58,319 bases of DNA, from NCBI GenBank assembly GCA_003157875.1, contig PMKV01000159.1, positions 145 to 58,463 on the forward strand, read 5' to 3'. Positions within the stretch are counted from its first letter, which is position 1, and the number at the start of each line of letters is the position of its first letter. A program made the translations under genes and the position numbers. The notes beneath the pieces were generated by a model that was not told the origin of the DNA, did not search any database, and worked only from the letters and a program-made list of their open reading frames with translations. Below, one piece after another: positions 9,901-17,624 of the stretch. The DNA is from Chloroflexota bacterium. Lineage in GTDB: Bacteria; Chloroflexota; Limnocylindria; Limnocylindrales; CSP1-4.

Positions 9901-9928
9901 CGGCCCATCGAATGCGGCCCATCGAATG
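9901..9928 (+). repeat. 14-bp perfect tandem duplication covering a start codon
   Basis: CGGCCCATCGAATG occurs twice back to back. The ATG that ends the second copy is the start of the Wzy-like gene. The first copy supplies an extra ATG that is out of frame by 14 nt. Confidence 0.9.
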
Positions 9929-11455
9929 AGGGAAGAATTGGACGAAGTCCTGCATCGGGCCCGGTTCGCAGGTATCGGGGCGGCCATCCTGGGACTCGCT
10001 CTCCTGATCACGCCGCTCAACCTGGTTGGGGCGGTCCTGCTGGTGGTCGGCTGTGTCATCGTTGGCCTCGCCGAGCCGGACCTGGGATTGCTCGGGATCC
10101 TGGTTCTCTTCCCGGCCTACCCCCTCCTGTCCAAGGTCGTCGGCACCGATCTCGGTGTCGCCGGCGCCGCATTGCTGATCTTCTCGTCCTGGAAGGAAGT
10201 CTTGCTGGCCGCCGTGCTCGTGAGCCAGGCTGGTCGCCTTCTGGCCCGACATCCCGACTGGCGGGGCTTCCGGCCACATCCCGTGGACTGCTTCGGAGGA
10301 GCGCTGGTAGTCCTGGTGGCGTTCGGATTGGCTCTCGGCCACAACGGCCTGGCTGCCAACGAGACCCGTCTCATGCTCTTCCCGATAGGCGTCTACGTGG
10401 CCGTCCGCCTCTCCAACCTGACCGTGAGGCGCTTCATCGAAGCCGCGGCGGTCGCGGCCTTCGGCGTTGCCGCATTCCTGATATTCCAGAGCAGCTTCCT
10501 TAGCACGAGCTTCGCCGCTCATTACTGGGGCGCCCCGACCTTCTCGGTGCCGGCGACCTTCATTGCCACCGGTCTGACCGGAGCTCGCGGCGCCGGCACT
10601 CTCGCCTCTCCCAACGAAGCCGCGCTGGCGATGGCGGTATGGGCATGCATGCTGGCGGCCTCGTTGCTCGTGTTGCGCGAGCGGATGCGCTGGCACGCCC
10701 TTGTGCTCGGGGTCGTTCTCTTGGCGCTGGGCCTCACCTTCTCGCGAAGCGCCATCCTTGCGACCCCGGTCGGCCTGGCGTTCCTCGCGGTTGGGGCGGC
10801 GCGGTCGATAGGTTTCCGGCAAAGGCAGGGGATAAAGCTGATGGTCACCGCGGGCGTGGCGGTGGTGGCGATCCTGGTGGTCGTCTACGCCGAGCGGGGC
10901 GGCATCGACCTTGTGCGCGCAACCTTCATGTCGGTTACGTCGACACCGGCTGCGACCACCGATTCGGAAAGCCCGGCCACGCCCGGCGTGGACTCCTCGA
11001 CCATCGCTCACGCGAACTCTCTGTCGTACGGCTGGTCCGTTGTACAGGCCAACCCGCTGGGCGTGGGTCTGGGTGAGGTCGGATACAGAGTGGTGCCTTG
11101 GACGGGCGAGCGTGCCAAGTACGTCATCGAGTCCTGGTACCTGACGATGGGTATGTCGTTGGGCTGGGCAGGGTTCGTGTGGGCCTTGCTGCTGCCGCCG
11201 GTGTTCTTCCTGCTGGCGCTGGCGGCGATCCGCCGCGGCCGCGTGCTCCCCGGCCTCGCCCTGCTTGGAACCTCGGTCGCGATCGGCGGCATCTGCGTCC
11301 TCCTCCCGACCATGGCGGAGCCTCAGCTGGCGATGCTTCCATGGGCCCTGGCCGCTTTTGCGGTCCGGCCGCGATCGCCCGCATCAGATGATCGCCTGGA
11401 GTCCGGCCCGATTCCCGCGGTTGCCGGCGCGGCTCAGGCGAGCACCCTCTCGTAG
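9926..11455 (+). CDS. O-antigen ligase/polymerase-like membrane protein
   Basis: 509 aa with about twelve hydrophobic segments. It shows the RGAGTLASPNEAALAMAVW motif (residues about 224-242) and GWSVVQANPLGVGLGEVGY before a late periplasmic loop, which is the layout of PF04932 O-antigen ligase/Wzy proteins. It is not closely similar to the divergent neighbour, so the two look like separate enzymes, perhaps one polymerase and one ligase. The 3' end overlaps the convergent GT4 gene by 22 nt. The start ATG lies in a 14-bp tandem duplication and the ribosome site is weak. Confidence 0.8.
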   Translation: MREELDEVLHRARFAGIGAAILGLALLITPLNLVGAVLLVVGCVIVGLAEPDLGLLGILVLFPAYPLLSKVVGTDLGVAGAALLIFSSWKEVLLAAVLVSQAGRLLARHPDWRGFRPHPVDCFGGALVVLVAFGLALGHNGLAANETRLMLFPIGVYVAVRLSNLTVRRFIEAAAVAAFGVAAFLIFQSSFLSTSFAAHYWGAPTFSVPATFIATGLTGARGAGTLASPNEAALAMAVWACMLAASLLVLRERMRWHALVLGVVLLALGLTFSRSAILATPVGLAFLAVGAARSIGFRQRQGIKLMVTAGVAVVAILVVVYAERGGIDLVRATFMSVTSTPAATTDSESPATPGVDSSTIAHANSLSYGWSVVQANPLGVGLGEVGYRVVPWTGERAKYVIESWYLTMGMSLGWAGFVWALLLPPVFFLLALAAIRRGRVLPGLALLGTSVAIGGICVLLPTMAEPQLAMLPWALAAFAVRPRSPASDDRLESGPIPAVAGAAQASTLS

Positions 11456-12525
11456 GCCGCCCACAGGGCGGCGGCGGCCGCCTTGACGGAGAACCGCGCC
11501 GCGAGGTTGTCCCGCACTGAGTCGGGCACGGCCCGCGGCGCCGCCATGGCCGCGGCGATCGCCCCGGCCTCCGACGGTACGAGAACCGCGGCCGATCCGA
11601 CCGTCTCCCGGGCGGCCGCGGTGTCGACCGATATCACCGGCACGCCTCGCAGCGCGGCCTCGACGCCGGGCAGGCCGAAGCCCTCGATCCGAGAAGTCGA
11701 CAGCAGTGCCGTGGCCGTGGCGAAGGCCGACTCCAGTTCGTCGTCCGAGACCCGACCTTCGAAGCTGATGCATTCCGCGACGCCCAGCCTCGCGGCCTGG
11801 GCTTTGAGACGAGCCTGCTGTTCCGGCGCCGACGGGCCGATGAAGCGGAGCCTCCCGCCGGCATGGGCAGCGCGAAATTCGGCCAGGGCGGCGACGGCCA
11901 GGTCAGGCTGCTTGTGGCCATCGAGGGCGCCGACGAAGAGGAAGGTGGGTTCTACAGCAGGTCGGCGTTCCGCGGCCGGAGGCCTCGCGACGACCGGATA
12001 CACGACCGAGATCAGCTCCCTCGAGACACCGAGCCGCTCCACCAGGTCGTCGGCCGTGGTATGGGATATCGCAACGATCGCGTCGGCCTGCCGGAGCTGG
12101 TCGAGGAAGAGCCGGTAGGCATGGCGATGATGGGGCTGCCAGGAGCCGAGAATCGCCTCCTCCCGCAGCGGGATCAGGTCGTAGGCGGTGACGACCTGCC
12201 GGACGCCTCGAAGGCGCGCTGGACGCTGGGGGTCGGTGGCATGGAAGACCTCAGCGGAGGCGCGCCGTGCGGCCCGGCCGATAAGGGGCGATCCGACGAG
12301 CCAACCGAGGTCGAGGGGGCGAACGCCGAGCAGGGGGGCGGCCACCGTGCGGCCGGCGAAGACGGGGAACGTGGCTCCGGTGGGTGCCAGGGCCCAGACC
12401 ACGGCCTGACGTTCCACCGGCCATTCGCCGATCGCGTCGACAAGCCCCCGCACGTAGCGCCCGATGCCACGGGCACCGTGGTCGCCTTCGGTCGGTCCGA
12501 TGTCCAGGAGCAAATGCCCTCGCAT
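11434..12525 (-). CDS. Glycosyltransferase family 4
   Basis: 363 aa from the ATG that overlaps the upstream stop (TGATG). The N-terminus reads LLLDIGPTEGDHGARGIGRYVRGL, as in mannosyl/glucosyl GT4 enzymes that open with a glycine-rich loop. The donor half has FLFVGALDGHKQPDL near residue 190 and the EGFGLPGVEAALRGVPVI signature near 280. It is the last gene of a three-gene minus operon (FkbM methyltransferase, GT2-GT4 fusion, GT4) and its coding end runs 22 nt into the convergent Wzy-like gene. Confidence 0.9.
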   Translation of the reverse strand: MRGHLLLDIGPTEGDHGARGIGRYVRGLVDAIGEWPVERQAVVWALAPTGATFPVFAGRTVAAPLLGVRPLDLGWLVGSPLIGRAARRASAEVFHATDPQRPARLRGVRQVVTAYDLIPLREEAILGSWQPHHRHAYRLFLDQLRQADAIVAISHTTADDLVERLGVSRELISVVYPVVARPPAAERRPAVEPTFLFVGALDGHKQPDLAVAALAEFRAAHAGGRLRFIGPSAPEQQARLKAQAARLGVAECISFEGRVSDDELESAFATATALLSTSRIEGFGLPGVEAALRGVPVISVDTAAARETVGSAAVLVPSEAGAIAAAMAAPRAVPDSVRDNLAARFSVKAAAAALWAAYERVLA

Positions 12526-14717
12526 CACGACCTCGAATCCCCAACGACGGCGTACAGGTCGTCCTGATAGTCGGTCGCGATCGTGCGCCAGTCGTAGCGC
12601 TGCTCGACGAGGCGTCGGGCGGACTCGGCCATCGCCCGTCGCGCCGGCGCGTCCTGGAGGAGGCGGACGACCTCATCGGCGAAGGTCTCTTCGTCGTCCG
12701 CCGTCGCGATATCGATGCCGTGGCGGACGGCAATCCCGTCGCTCGCCAGCCTTGTACCGACCGTGGGCAACCCCACCGCGAAGGCCTCGAGCAACTTCAG
12801 GCGCGTACCGCCTCCGGCCCGGAGCGGCGCAACGAAGAGGTCGGCCGCCTCCAGGTACGGCCGCACGTCGGGTACGCGGCCGACGATCTCGACGGCGTCT
12901 CCGCCCAGTCGCCGCAGCGATTCCGGAGGGCTGGCGCCGACGAGGACCAGGTGAGCTGAGGGACGCACCTGCCGGACGCGAGGCAGGATCCGCTCGACCA
13001 TCCATTGCGCCGCATCGAGATTCGGCAGGTAGCCGAGCGTGCCGGTCATGATCAGGCCGTCGCCTCGGTTCTCGGCATGGTCTACGTAGCGGAGCGACCG
13101 CAGGTCCGCGCCGCTGGGCCGGACTCCAACCGACGCCGACGGCACCAGCGCGCGGAAGGCGCCGGCGTCCGCCTCCGAGACGGCGATGGTCCGTCGGACC
13201 CGCCGCACCAATTGACGCTCGTAGCGTCGCCATTTCCAGACATCGAGGCGGCCACGCGCCCGACCCATCCGAGTCCATCGGAGGCGCGCCACGTCCTTGC
13301 TGATATCCGATTCCACGTTCTGCTGATCGAGGATCACCGGCACCCCGGCTTCGATGAACGCGGCGGCATAGCGTCCGACGTGGGCCTGCATGAGCACGAC
13401 GATGTCGAAGCGCCTCAGCACCTCGCGGTTCGTCTCGAACCCCAGCGGGGGCCGAGACCACACTTCATCGGGTAGCGGCGAGACGAGCCCGGCCAGCTTG
13501 GAGCGGATGGAGTCGCGTGTCAGCGCGGGCAGTGCCAGAAGCTGCGGGCGCGGTCCGTCGTCCGACCAGGCGAGCTCCGGCTCATCGAGCGGGGCAACCC
13601 ACATGGTGACCTCGTGGCCGAGCCGCATCCACTCCGACAGCAGGTGGAAGATCCGCATCTTGCCGCCCCCGAATGCCGGATACGCGGCGTACGGGCCGAT
13701 GGCCAGGATGCGCAAGGGCGGACGTGAGGTCACGGCCGAGGTCGCAGTCAGCGAAGACGGTGCCATGTCCGCGGCATCGCGCACCAGGGAGCCTCCCGCC
13801 TTGTACCTCCAGCCGTGCTTCCTCACGGCGTCCCAAAGGTTCCAGCCGATCGAGCTCAGGACCATGCCGAGGCTCGACCGGATCCCGCCCCCGTGCTTGA
13901 TCCTTCGGGCGGCGAAGAGCGGCATGCGATGGAAGAGCATCCTCAGCAGCAACCCGGCATTCTGGCGCCGCGTACCGTTGCGGCGCATGAACAGGATCGC
14001 GTTGCGCATCATCAGATGGTCGATCTGCGACGGCCGGGCAGACTGGTTGACCAGGTGCGTGATGCTGGTCCGTGGGTCGACGAGACAACTGAGACCGCGC
14101 CTCCCCGCCCGGATGCACAGATCCACTTCTTCCCAGTAGAGGAAGAAGACCTCGTCGAAGCCGCCCAGCTGGCAGGCAGCGGCCACCGAGAGCAGCATGC
14201 ACGAGCCGTCGATCCAAGCGACCGGGTACGGGGACGTCGTCGATTTGATCCCTTCCGCCTGCGTATGGCCCGACATGTACGTCTTCCAGTCGAACGTTCC
14301 GCCCGACGACCAGACGCGGCCTGTTCGGTCCTTCACCAGAGGTCCGACGGCGAAGACGGTCGGCCCGCACGCCTCGATCAGCCGCTCTGCCATCCGCGGG
14401 TCGTCCAGGAGGGTGTCGTTGTTCATCAGGAGGACGTATTTCGAGCCACGGGCGCGGGCCCATGCGATCGCGGCGTTATACCCGCCGCCTACTCCGAGGT
14501 TGCGTGGCAGCGCCAGGGCCTCGACCTTCCCCTCGAACTCGGCGGCCAACCGAGCCGCCTCCGGCTCGGCCGAGCCGTTGTCGACGACCAGAATCCTGTG
14601 GGCCGGCCCGGCGAGGAGCCCCAGCGATTCGATGCAAGCCCTGGTCAGCGCGTAGCCGTTCCAATTGAGAATGGCGATGACCAGCTCCGGCTGATTTGAG
14701 TGCGTATCGTCGGACAC
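12525..14717 (-). CDS. Two-domain glycosyltransferase: GT2 (rhamnosyltransferase-like) fused to GT4
   Basis: 730 aa. Residues about 10-290 are a GT2 of the Wbbl/rhamnosyltransferase type: ELVIAILNWNGY, VVDNGSAEPEA, LMNNDTLLDD (the metal-binding acidic cluster) and FFLYWEEVDLCIRAGRRG. A linker of about 60 residues leads to a GT4 domain (about 355-720) with AFGGGKMRIFHLL, DQQNVESDI, VPDVRPYLEAADLFVAPLRAGGGTRLKLLEAFAVGLPTV and a terminal YDWRTIA. Two GT folds in one chain suggest two consecutive additions. The GTG start 11 nt after the upstream stop has an AAGG ribosome site. An earlier in-frame start would overlap the methyltransferase gene. Confidence 0.88.
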   Translation of the reverse strand: MSDDTHSNQPELVIAILNWNGYALTRACIESLGLLAGPAHRILVVDNGSAEPEAARLAAEFEGKVEALALPRNLGVGGGYNAAIAWARARGSKYVLLMNNDTLLDDPRMAERLIEACGPTVFAVGPLVKDRTGRVWSSGGTFDWKTYMSGHTQAEGIKSTTSPYPVAWIDGSCMLLSVAAACQLGGFDEVFFLYWEEVDLCIRAGRRGLSCLVDPRTSITHLVNQSARPSQIDHLMMRNAILFMRRNGTRRQNAGLLLRMLFHRMPLFAARRIKHGGGIRSSLGMVLSSIGWNLWDAVRKHGWRYKAGGSLVRDAADMAPSSLTATSAVTSRPPLRILAIGPYAAYPAFGGGKMRIFHLLSEWMRLGHEVTMWVAPLDEPELAWSDDGPRPQLLALPALTRDSIRSKLAGLVSPLPDEVWSRPPLGFETNREVLRRFDIVVLMQAHVGRYAAAFIEAGVPVILDQQNVESDISKDVARLRWTRMGRARGRLDVWKWRRYERQLVRRVRRTIAVSEADAGAFRALVPSASVGVRPSGADLRSLRYVDHAENRGDGLIMTGTLGYLPNLDAAQWMVERILPRVRQVRPSAHLVLVGASPPESLRRLGGDAVEIVGRVPDVRPYLEAADLFVAPLRAGGGTRLKLLEAFAVGLPTVGTRLASDGIAVRHGIDIATADDEETFADEVVRLLQDAPARRAMAESARRLVEQRYDWRTIATDYQDDLYAVVGDSRS

Positions 14718-14728
14718 GGTCTGCCTTG

Positions 14729-15523
14729 TCAGGTGCGAGCTGTGACGAACCACCGGGCCTTGAGCGCTCGTCCGGCGAGGCGCGCCGAGGTGGATGGAAC
14801 CGCCACGTAGTCCCACAGCTTCTGGCGCACCGAGCTGGTCGAGAACGCGGCTTCGTCGAGTTGTCGCCCAAGGATGTCCAGGACGACATAGTCTCGGCCG
14901 GCGAAGAACCGGTGGACCTCAGCCGGATCGGTGCCGTAGGCGCCGTACGCCGCCTCGCCGAACTCGAAGCTTATCAACGGCCGCAGGCGGTCGATCGTCC
15001 CCGCGGCGCCGCGGAGAACGCTCCACTCGGCGCCTTCGCAATCGATCTTGATGTAACGCACGGCTGAGATGTCGGACGGAAGCGCCCCATCCAACGTCAT
15101 CACGTCCACGTCGATGCGCTTGGTCGCCGTCGGCACGTTGTACGTCCGTTCTCGCAGACCCGATTCCTCGGGCGCGTCCTCCGCGACCACGAACGTCGAC
15201 CGTCCCGTGAAGTCCGAAAGGGCCGCGGCGGACAAGGTCACCATGCCGTCGAGACCGGAAGACTTCAGCGACTCGAAGAGCGCCGCCCGAACAAGTGGCA
15301 ACGGCTCGAAGGCGAAGACGCGTCGAGACGGTCCAACGACCCTCGACATGGGGAAGGTGTGGCGGCCGCTATGTGCGCCGACATCTACGCACACGTCACC
15401 CGGACTCAGGATGCGGCTGTAGAAGCGCTCGACGCGTGCCTCATAGTCGCGGCCGGCCGACCTCCTCAGCCCCATCCTTCTTGCCAGTCTCGCCGCGACA
15501 GGCTTCAATCCAGTTCCCATCAT
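14729..15523 (-). CDS. FkbM family SAM-dependent methyltransferase
   Basis: 264 aa from ATG, with GGAG about 10 nt upstream. FkbM features are present: PGDVCVDVGAHSGRHTFPMSRVVG (SAM-binding loop, near residue 42), VFAFEPLPLVRAAL (acidic residue binding the ribose), DVDVMTLD and IKIDCEGAEWSVLRGA. These enzymes O-methylate hydroxyls of sugars or polyketides, here most likely a glycan residue or GT intermediate. A GTG 11 codons upstream is also open, but a CATAAT box would place transcription start near it. It is the first gene of a three-gene operon. Confidence 0.88.
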   Translation of the reverse strand: MMGTGLKPVAARLARRMGLRRSAGRDYEARVERFYSRILSPGDVCVDVGAHSGRHTFPMSRVVGPSRRVFAFEPLPLVRAALFESLKSSGLDGMVTLSAAALSDFTGRSTFVVAEDAPEESGLRERTYNVPTATKRIDVDVMTLDGALPSDISAVRYIKIDCEGAEWSVLRGAAGTIDRLRPLISFEFGEAAYGAYGTDPAEVHRFFAGRDYVVLDILGRQLDEAAFSTSSVRQKLWDYVAVPSTSARLAGRALKARWFVTART

Positions 15524-15558
15524 CCGTGCACCAACTCCGGCTAGGGCGACGGCCACGG

Positions 15559-15564
15559 ATTATG
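15559..15564 (-). promoter_or_regulatory. -10 element CATAAT for the FkbM-GT2/GT4-GT4 operon
   Basis: CATAAT would start transcription near 15552, giving a leader of about 30 nt that contains a GGAG ribosome site before the ATG at 15523. It lies downstream (in the minus direction) of the broken GT2 fragments and could keep the operon expressed despite the rearrangement. Confidence 0.4.
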
Positions 15565-15717
15565 ACAGGGCCGAGCGCGCCGGCGCCGATGTGCGGACAT
15601 CTGCACCAACGATGTCGAGGCCGACATCGGCCCGCGGTCCGCTCATGACGGTACGCCCTCCGGTAGACTTGGCAACCGTCGGCTCCATCGAGAGCCCGGT
15701 CAAATGGGTAGCCGTCA

Positions 15718-15878
15718 TTGCCGAACGTCGGATCCAGGGCAGACGCCACCTCGCGCCCCAGAATCTCGGCCGTGCTGAATACGCTCAACGAGGAGAAGCG
15801 ACTCCCGTTTGCGCTGAGGTCGGTCGCGGGCTGGGTGGACGAGATCATCGTCGTGGACATGCACAGCAGCGATTCCAC
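15718..15878 (+). pseudogene. 5' fragment of a plus-strand GT2 glycosyltransferase, truncated at a junction
   Basis: From a TTG start the frame reads PRISAVLNTLNEEKRLPFAL and then EIIVVDMHSSDSTR, which is the first 50 or so residues of a WaaE/KdtX-like GT2 enzyme (nucleotide-binding strand and acidic loop). After about base 15878 the frame runs into antisense of another glycosyltransferase and loses all similarity. The catalytic acidic cluster, acceptor half and natural stop are missing, so no active product is expected. A TAGACT box at 15664-15669 could have been its promoter. Confidence 0.75.
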
Positions 15879-16073
15879 CCGCCCCGGAAACTCGCCGGCG
15901 AGCCGCGCCGCCTCGGGCTCGGCCGAGCCGTTGTCCACGACCAGAATCCGATGGGCAGGCCCGGAGAGGCGCGCCAGCGACTCGATGCAGTCACGGGTCA
16001 GCGCATAGCCGTTCCAGTTGAGGATGGCGATGACCAGCTCGGCGGGATCCGCAGGGCCTTCCTTGAACGTCAT
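15872..16073 (-). pseudogene. 5' fragment of a minus-strand GT2 glycosyltransferase (paralogue of the GT2-GT4 fusion), truncated
   Basis: From an ATG that overlaps the upstream gene's stop (ATGA) the frame reads AELVIAILNWNGYALTRDC, then HRILVVDNGSAEPEAARLAG and RVESL, closely matching the N-terminus of the GT2-GT4 fusion in protein and DNA (about 85% by eye over some 170 bp). It stops matching at about base 15872-15880, exactly where the opposing plus-strand GT2 fragment ends. The remaining 90% of the gene is absent, although the start coupling to the upstream gene is intact. Confidence 0.8.
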
Positions 16074-17542
16074 CTGCCTACGAGCACAACACGCCGCAGC
16101 CATTGATAGACGCGGCTTCGCGTGACGGGGCGCGACAAGCGGAATACCGTACGGCTGGTGGGTCCGCGCAGCGCCCAGGCTGGCAGGCCTCGTGTCGTGA
16201 GCCCTGCGCCGGTGAGCATCTCAGGCATGTAGGTCAGTCGAGTCTCCGTGCCGCGATCCTGGATGAGATCGCCGGGCTCACGCAGGAACGACGGATTCGA
16301 CACGATCTCGTCATAGTGGGAATGCCAGCCCAGAGAGCGCTCGTGGGGATCCCAACGGGCCGCACGTTCCCGGATGACCTTCCGCTCGCCGTGGCTTTGC
16401 GAGCGGATCGGATAGTGCTTCAGCAGGAATTTGTATGGAAAGATGCGCCGGCCCCGGAAGGCGACCTCGTGTCCTGCTGCTGTCGCCAGATCGACCGGAC
16501 CGACGTTCTTCCAGGCCTTCGTCTGAAGGAGCAGATCTCTGCTCCGGCCAAACTCGAAGTGCCGCATGTGGCGCTCGAAGTCGCTGCCGGGCTCGAACGC
16601 GTTGTCAATCGGCCGGTAGTTTGCCACCGTATGATCGACTGCGGAGAAGCCGGCTTGGTCCACTCGCCATAGTGCATTGCGGAGCCCCAGATTGGGCCAG
16701 GGTCCGGAGCGGCTCTCGTCGGCGTCGTGATGGACATACCAATCGGCGCCGAGTTCCGCGGCCACGGCCGCGACCCGATGGAGCAGAGCCCTCAGGACGA
16801 ATCGATCGCTGGGCGCGTCGGGGAAGCGTTCTAGACCGACCAGGCCGCGTCCTTCGAATGCCCGCACGATCTCCATCGATTTGTCCGTTGACCAGTTGTC
16901 GATGACATAGACCCCGACGCCGTCGCCGACGAGCTTCTCGATCGCCGGTCCAACAACGTCCTCCTCGTTGTAGACGGTCATGATTGCCACGACCTTGAAG
17001 CTCTCGGGCGCATGGCTGGACAGGAGCGGAGTCAGGGCCAGCGTCCGGTCGAACACAACGAGATCAGCCGACCGCTCGTCGTCGTGGGTATTCGCCCGCG
17101 TTCGGCCGACGAACTCAGGCCGCAACCCTGCGGCGGCCATTTGGCCCAGGACAGGCCCGGCCTCGTCTGTCGCAATCACGAGCAGCGGCACCGCAGGAAG
17201 CGGCGCCCCGACTTTCTGCAGAACGCCGTCGGACCCGCACAGCCGACCTTGCGGGCCCGTAACGAGCACCGCGGTCCCGACCCCATCGCGCAGGACCTGC
17301 GCCAGGGCAGCAGCCCCATCCTGGAGTGGAATCTGGCCACGGAACGGATAGGGTGGCCGTCGCCCGGACCCCTGCTCGGGCACCGAGACTCCCGTAACGC
17401 TCAGGTCCGGGTATGCGATCGCTACCTCGGGTTTCCAGGCCAGGCCGATGTCGACGACGCGTCTCAGCCCGTAGAGCGACGCCACATGGGCAGTGAACTC
17501 CGCGACTTCTGGATAGGGCGTGTCGACGCGGCCTCGTGTCAT
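16070..17542 (-). CDS. GT2-like glycosyltransferase with an extra N-terminal Rossmann-like domain
   Basis: 490 aa from ATG with GGAG 4 nt upstream. Residues about 1-170 have the feel of a degenerate methyltransferase or Rossmann domain (RRVVDIGLAWKPEVAIAYP, TAVLVTGPQGRLCG). From about 175 the chain is a GT2 fold: VVAIMTVYNEEDVV, YVIDNWSTDKSMEIV, GADWYVHHDADE (metal-binding acidic residues) and later YKFLLKHYPIRS, as in the glycosyltransferases annotated near O-antigen clusters. Fusion of an alpha/beta domain to this GT type is not one I can name. The stop overlaps the start of the broken GT2 fragment by 4 nt. It is divergent from the next GT2 gene. Confidence 0.75.
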   Translation of the reverse strand: MTRGRVDTPYPEVAEFTAHVASLYGLRRVVDIGLAWKPEVAIAYPDLSVTGVSVPEQGSGRRPPYPFRGQIPLQDGAAALAQVLRDGVGTAVLVTGPQGRLCGSDGVLQKVGAPLPAVPLLVIATDEAGPVLGQMAAAGLRPEFVGRTRANTHDDERSADLVVFDRTLALTPLLSSHAPESFKVVAIMTVYNEEDVVGPAIEKLVGDGVGVYVIDNWSTDKSMEIVRAFEGRGLVGLERFPDAPSDRFVLRALLHRVAAVAAELGADWYVHHDADESRSGPWPNLGLRNALWRVDQAGFSAVDHTVANYRPIDNAFEPGSDFERHMRHFEFGRSRDLLLQTKAWKNVGPVDLATAAGHEVAFRGRRIFPYKFLLKHYPIRSQSHGERKVIRERAARWDPHERSLGWHSHYDEIVSNPSFLREPGDLIQDRGTETRLTYMPEMLTGAGLTTRGLPAWALRGPTSRTVFRLSRPVTRSRVYQWLRRVVLVGR

Positions 17543-17555
17543 GGCTCCGAAACGG

Positions 17556-17561
17556 TAGCAT
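17556..17561 (+). promoter_or_regulatory. -10 element TAGCAT for the plus-strand GT2 gene
   Basis: TAGCAT lies in the 82-bp divergent region, giving a leader of about 57 nt with a GGAGG ribosome site before the GTG start. The hexamer is the same as at two other plus-strand promoters in the window. Confidence 0.4.
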
Positions 17562-17624
17562 CTATGCGACCCAGGAGAGGCGACAGCGCCCGAAGAGTCG
17601 GATCGGATCGGAGGCAGACCGTCA

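Noticed and set aside
9857-11011. A 385-codon extension of the minus-strand O-antigen ligase-like frame
   Set aside because: It is antisense to a clear twelve-span membrane protein gene, is rich in Glu/Gly/Arg/His with no hydrophobic pattern, and matches no family. The real gene opens near 9856.
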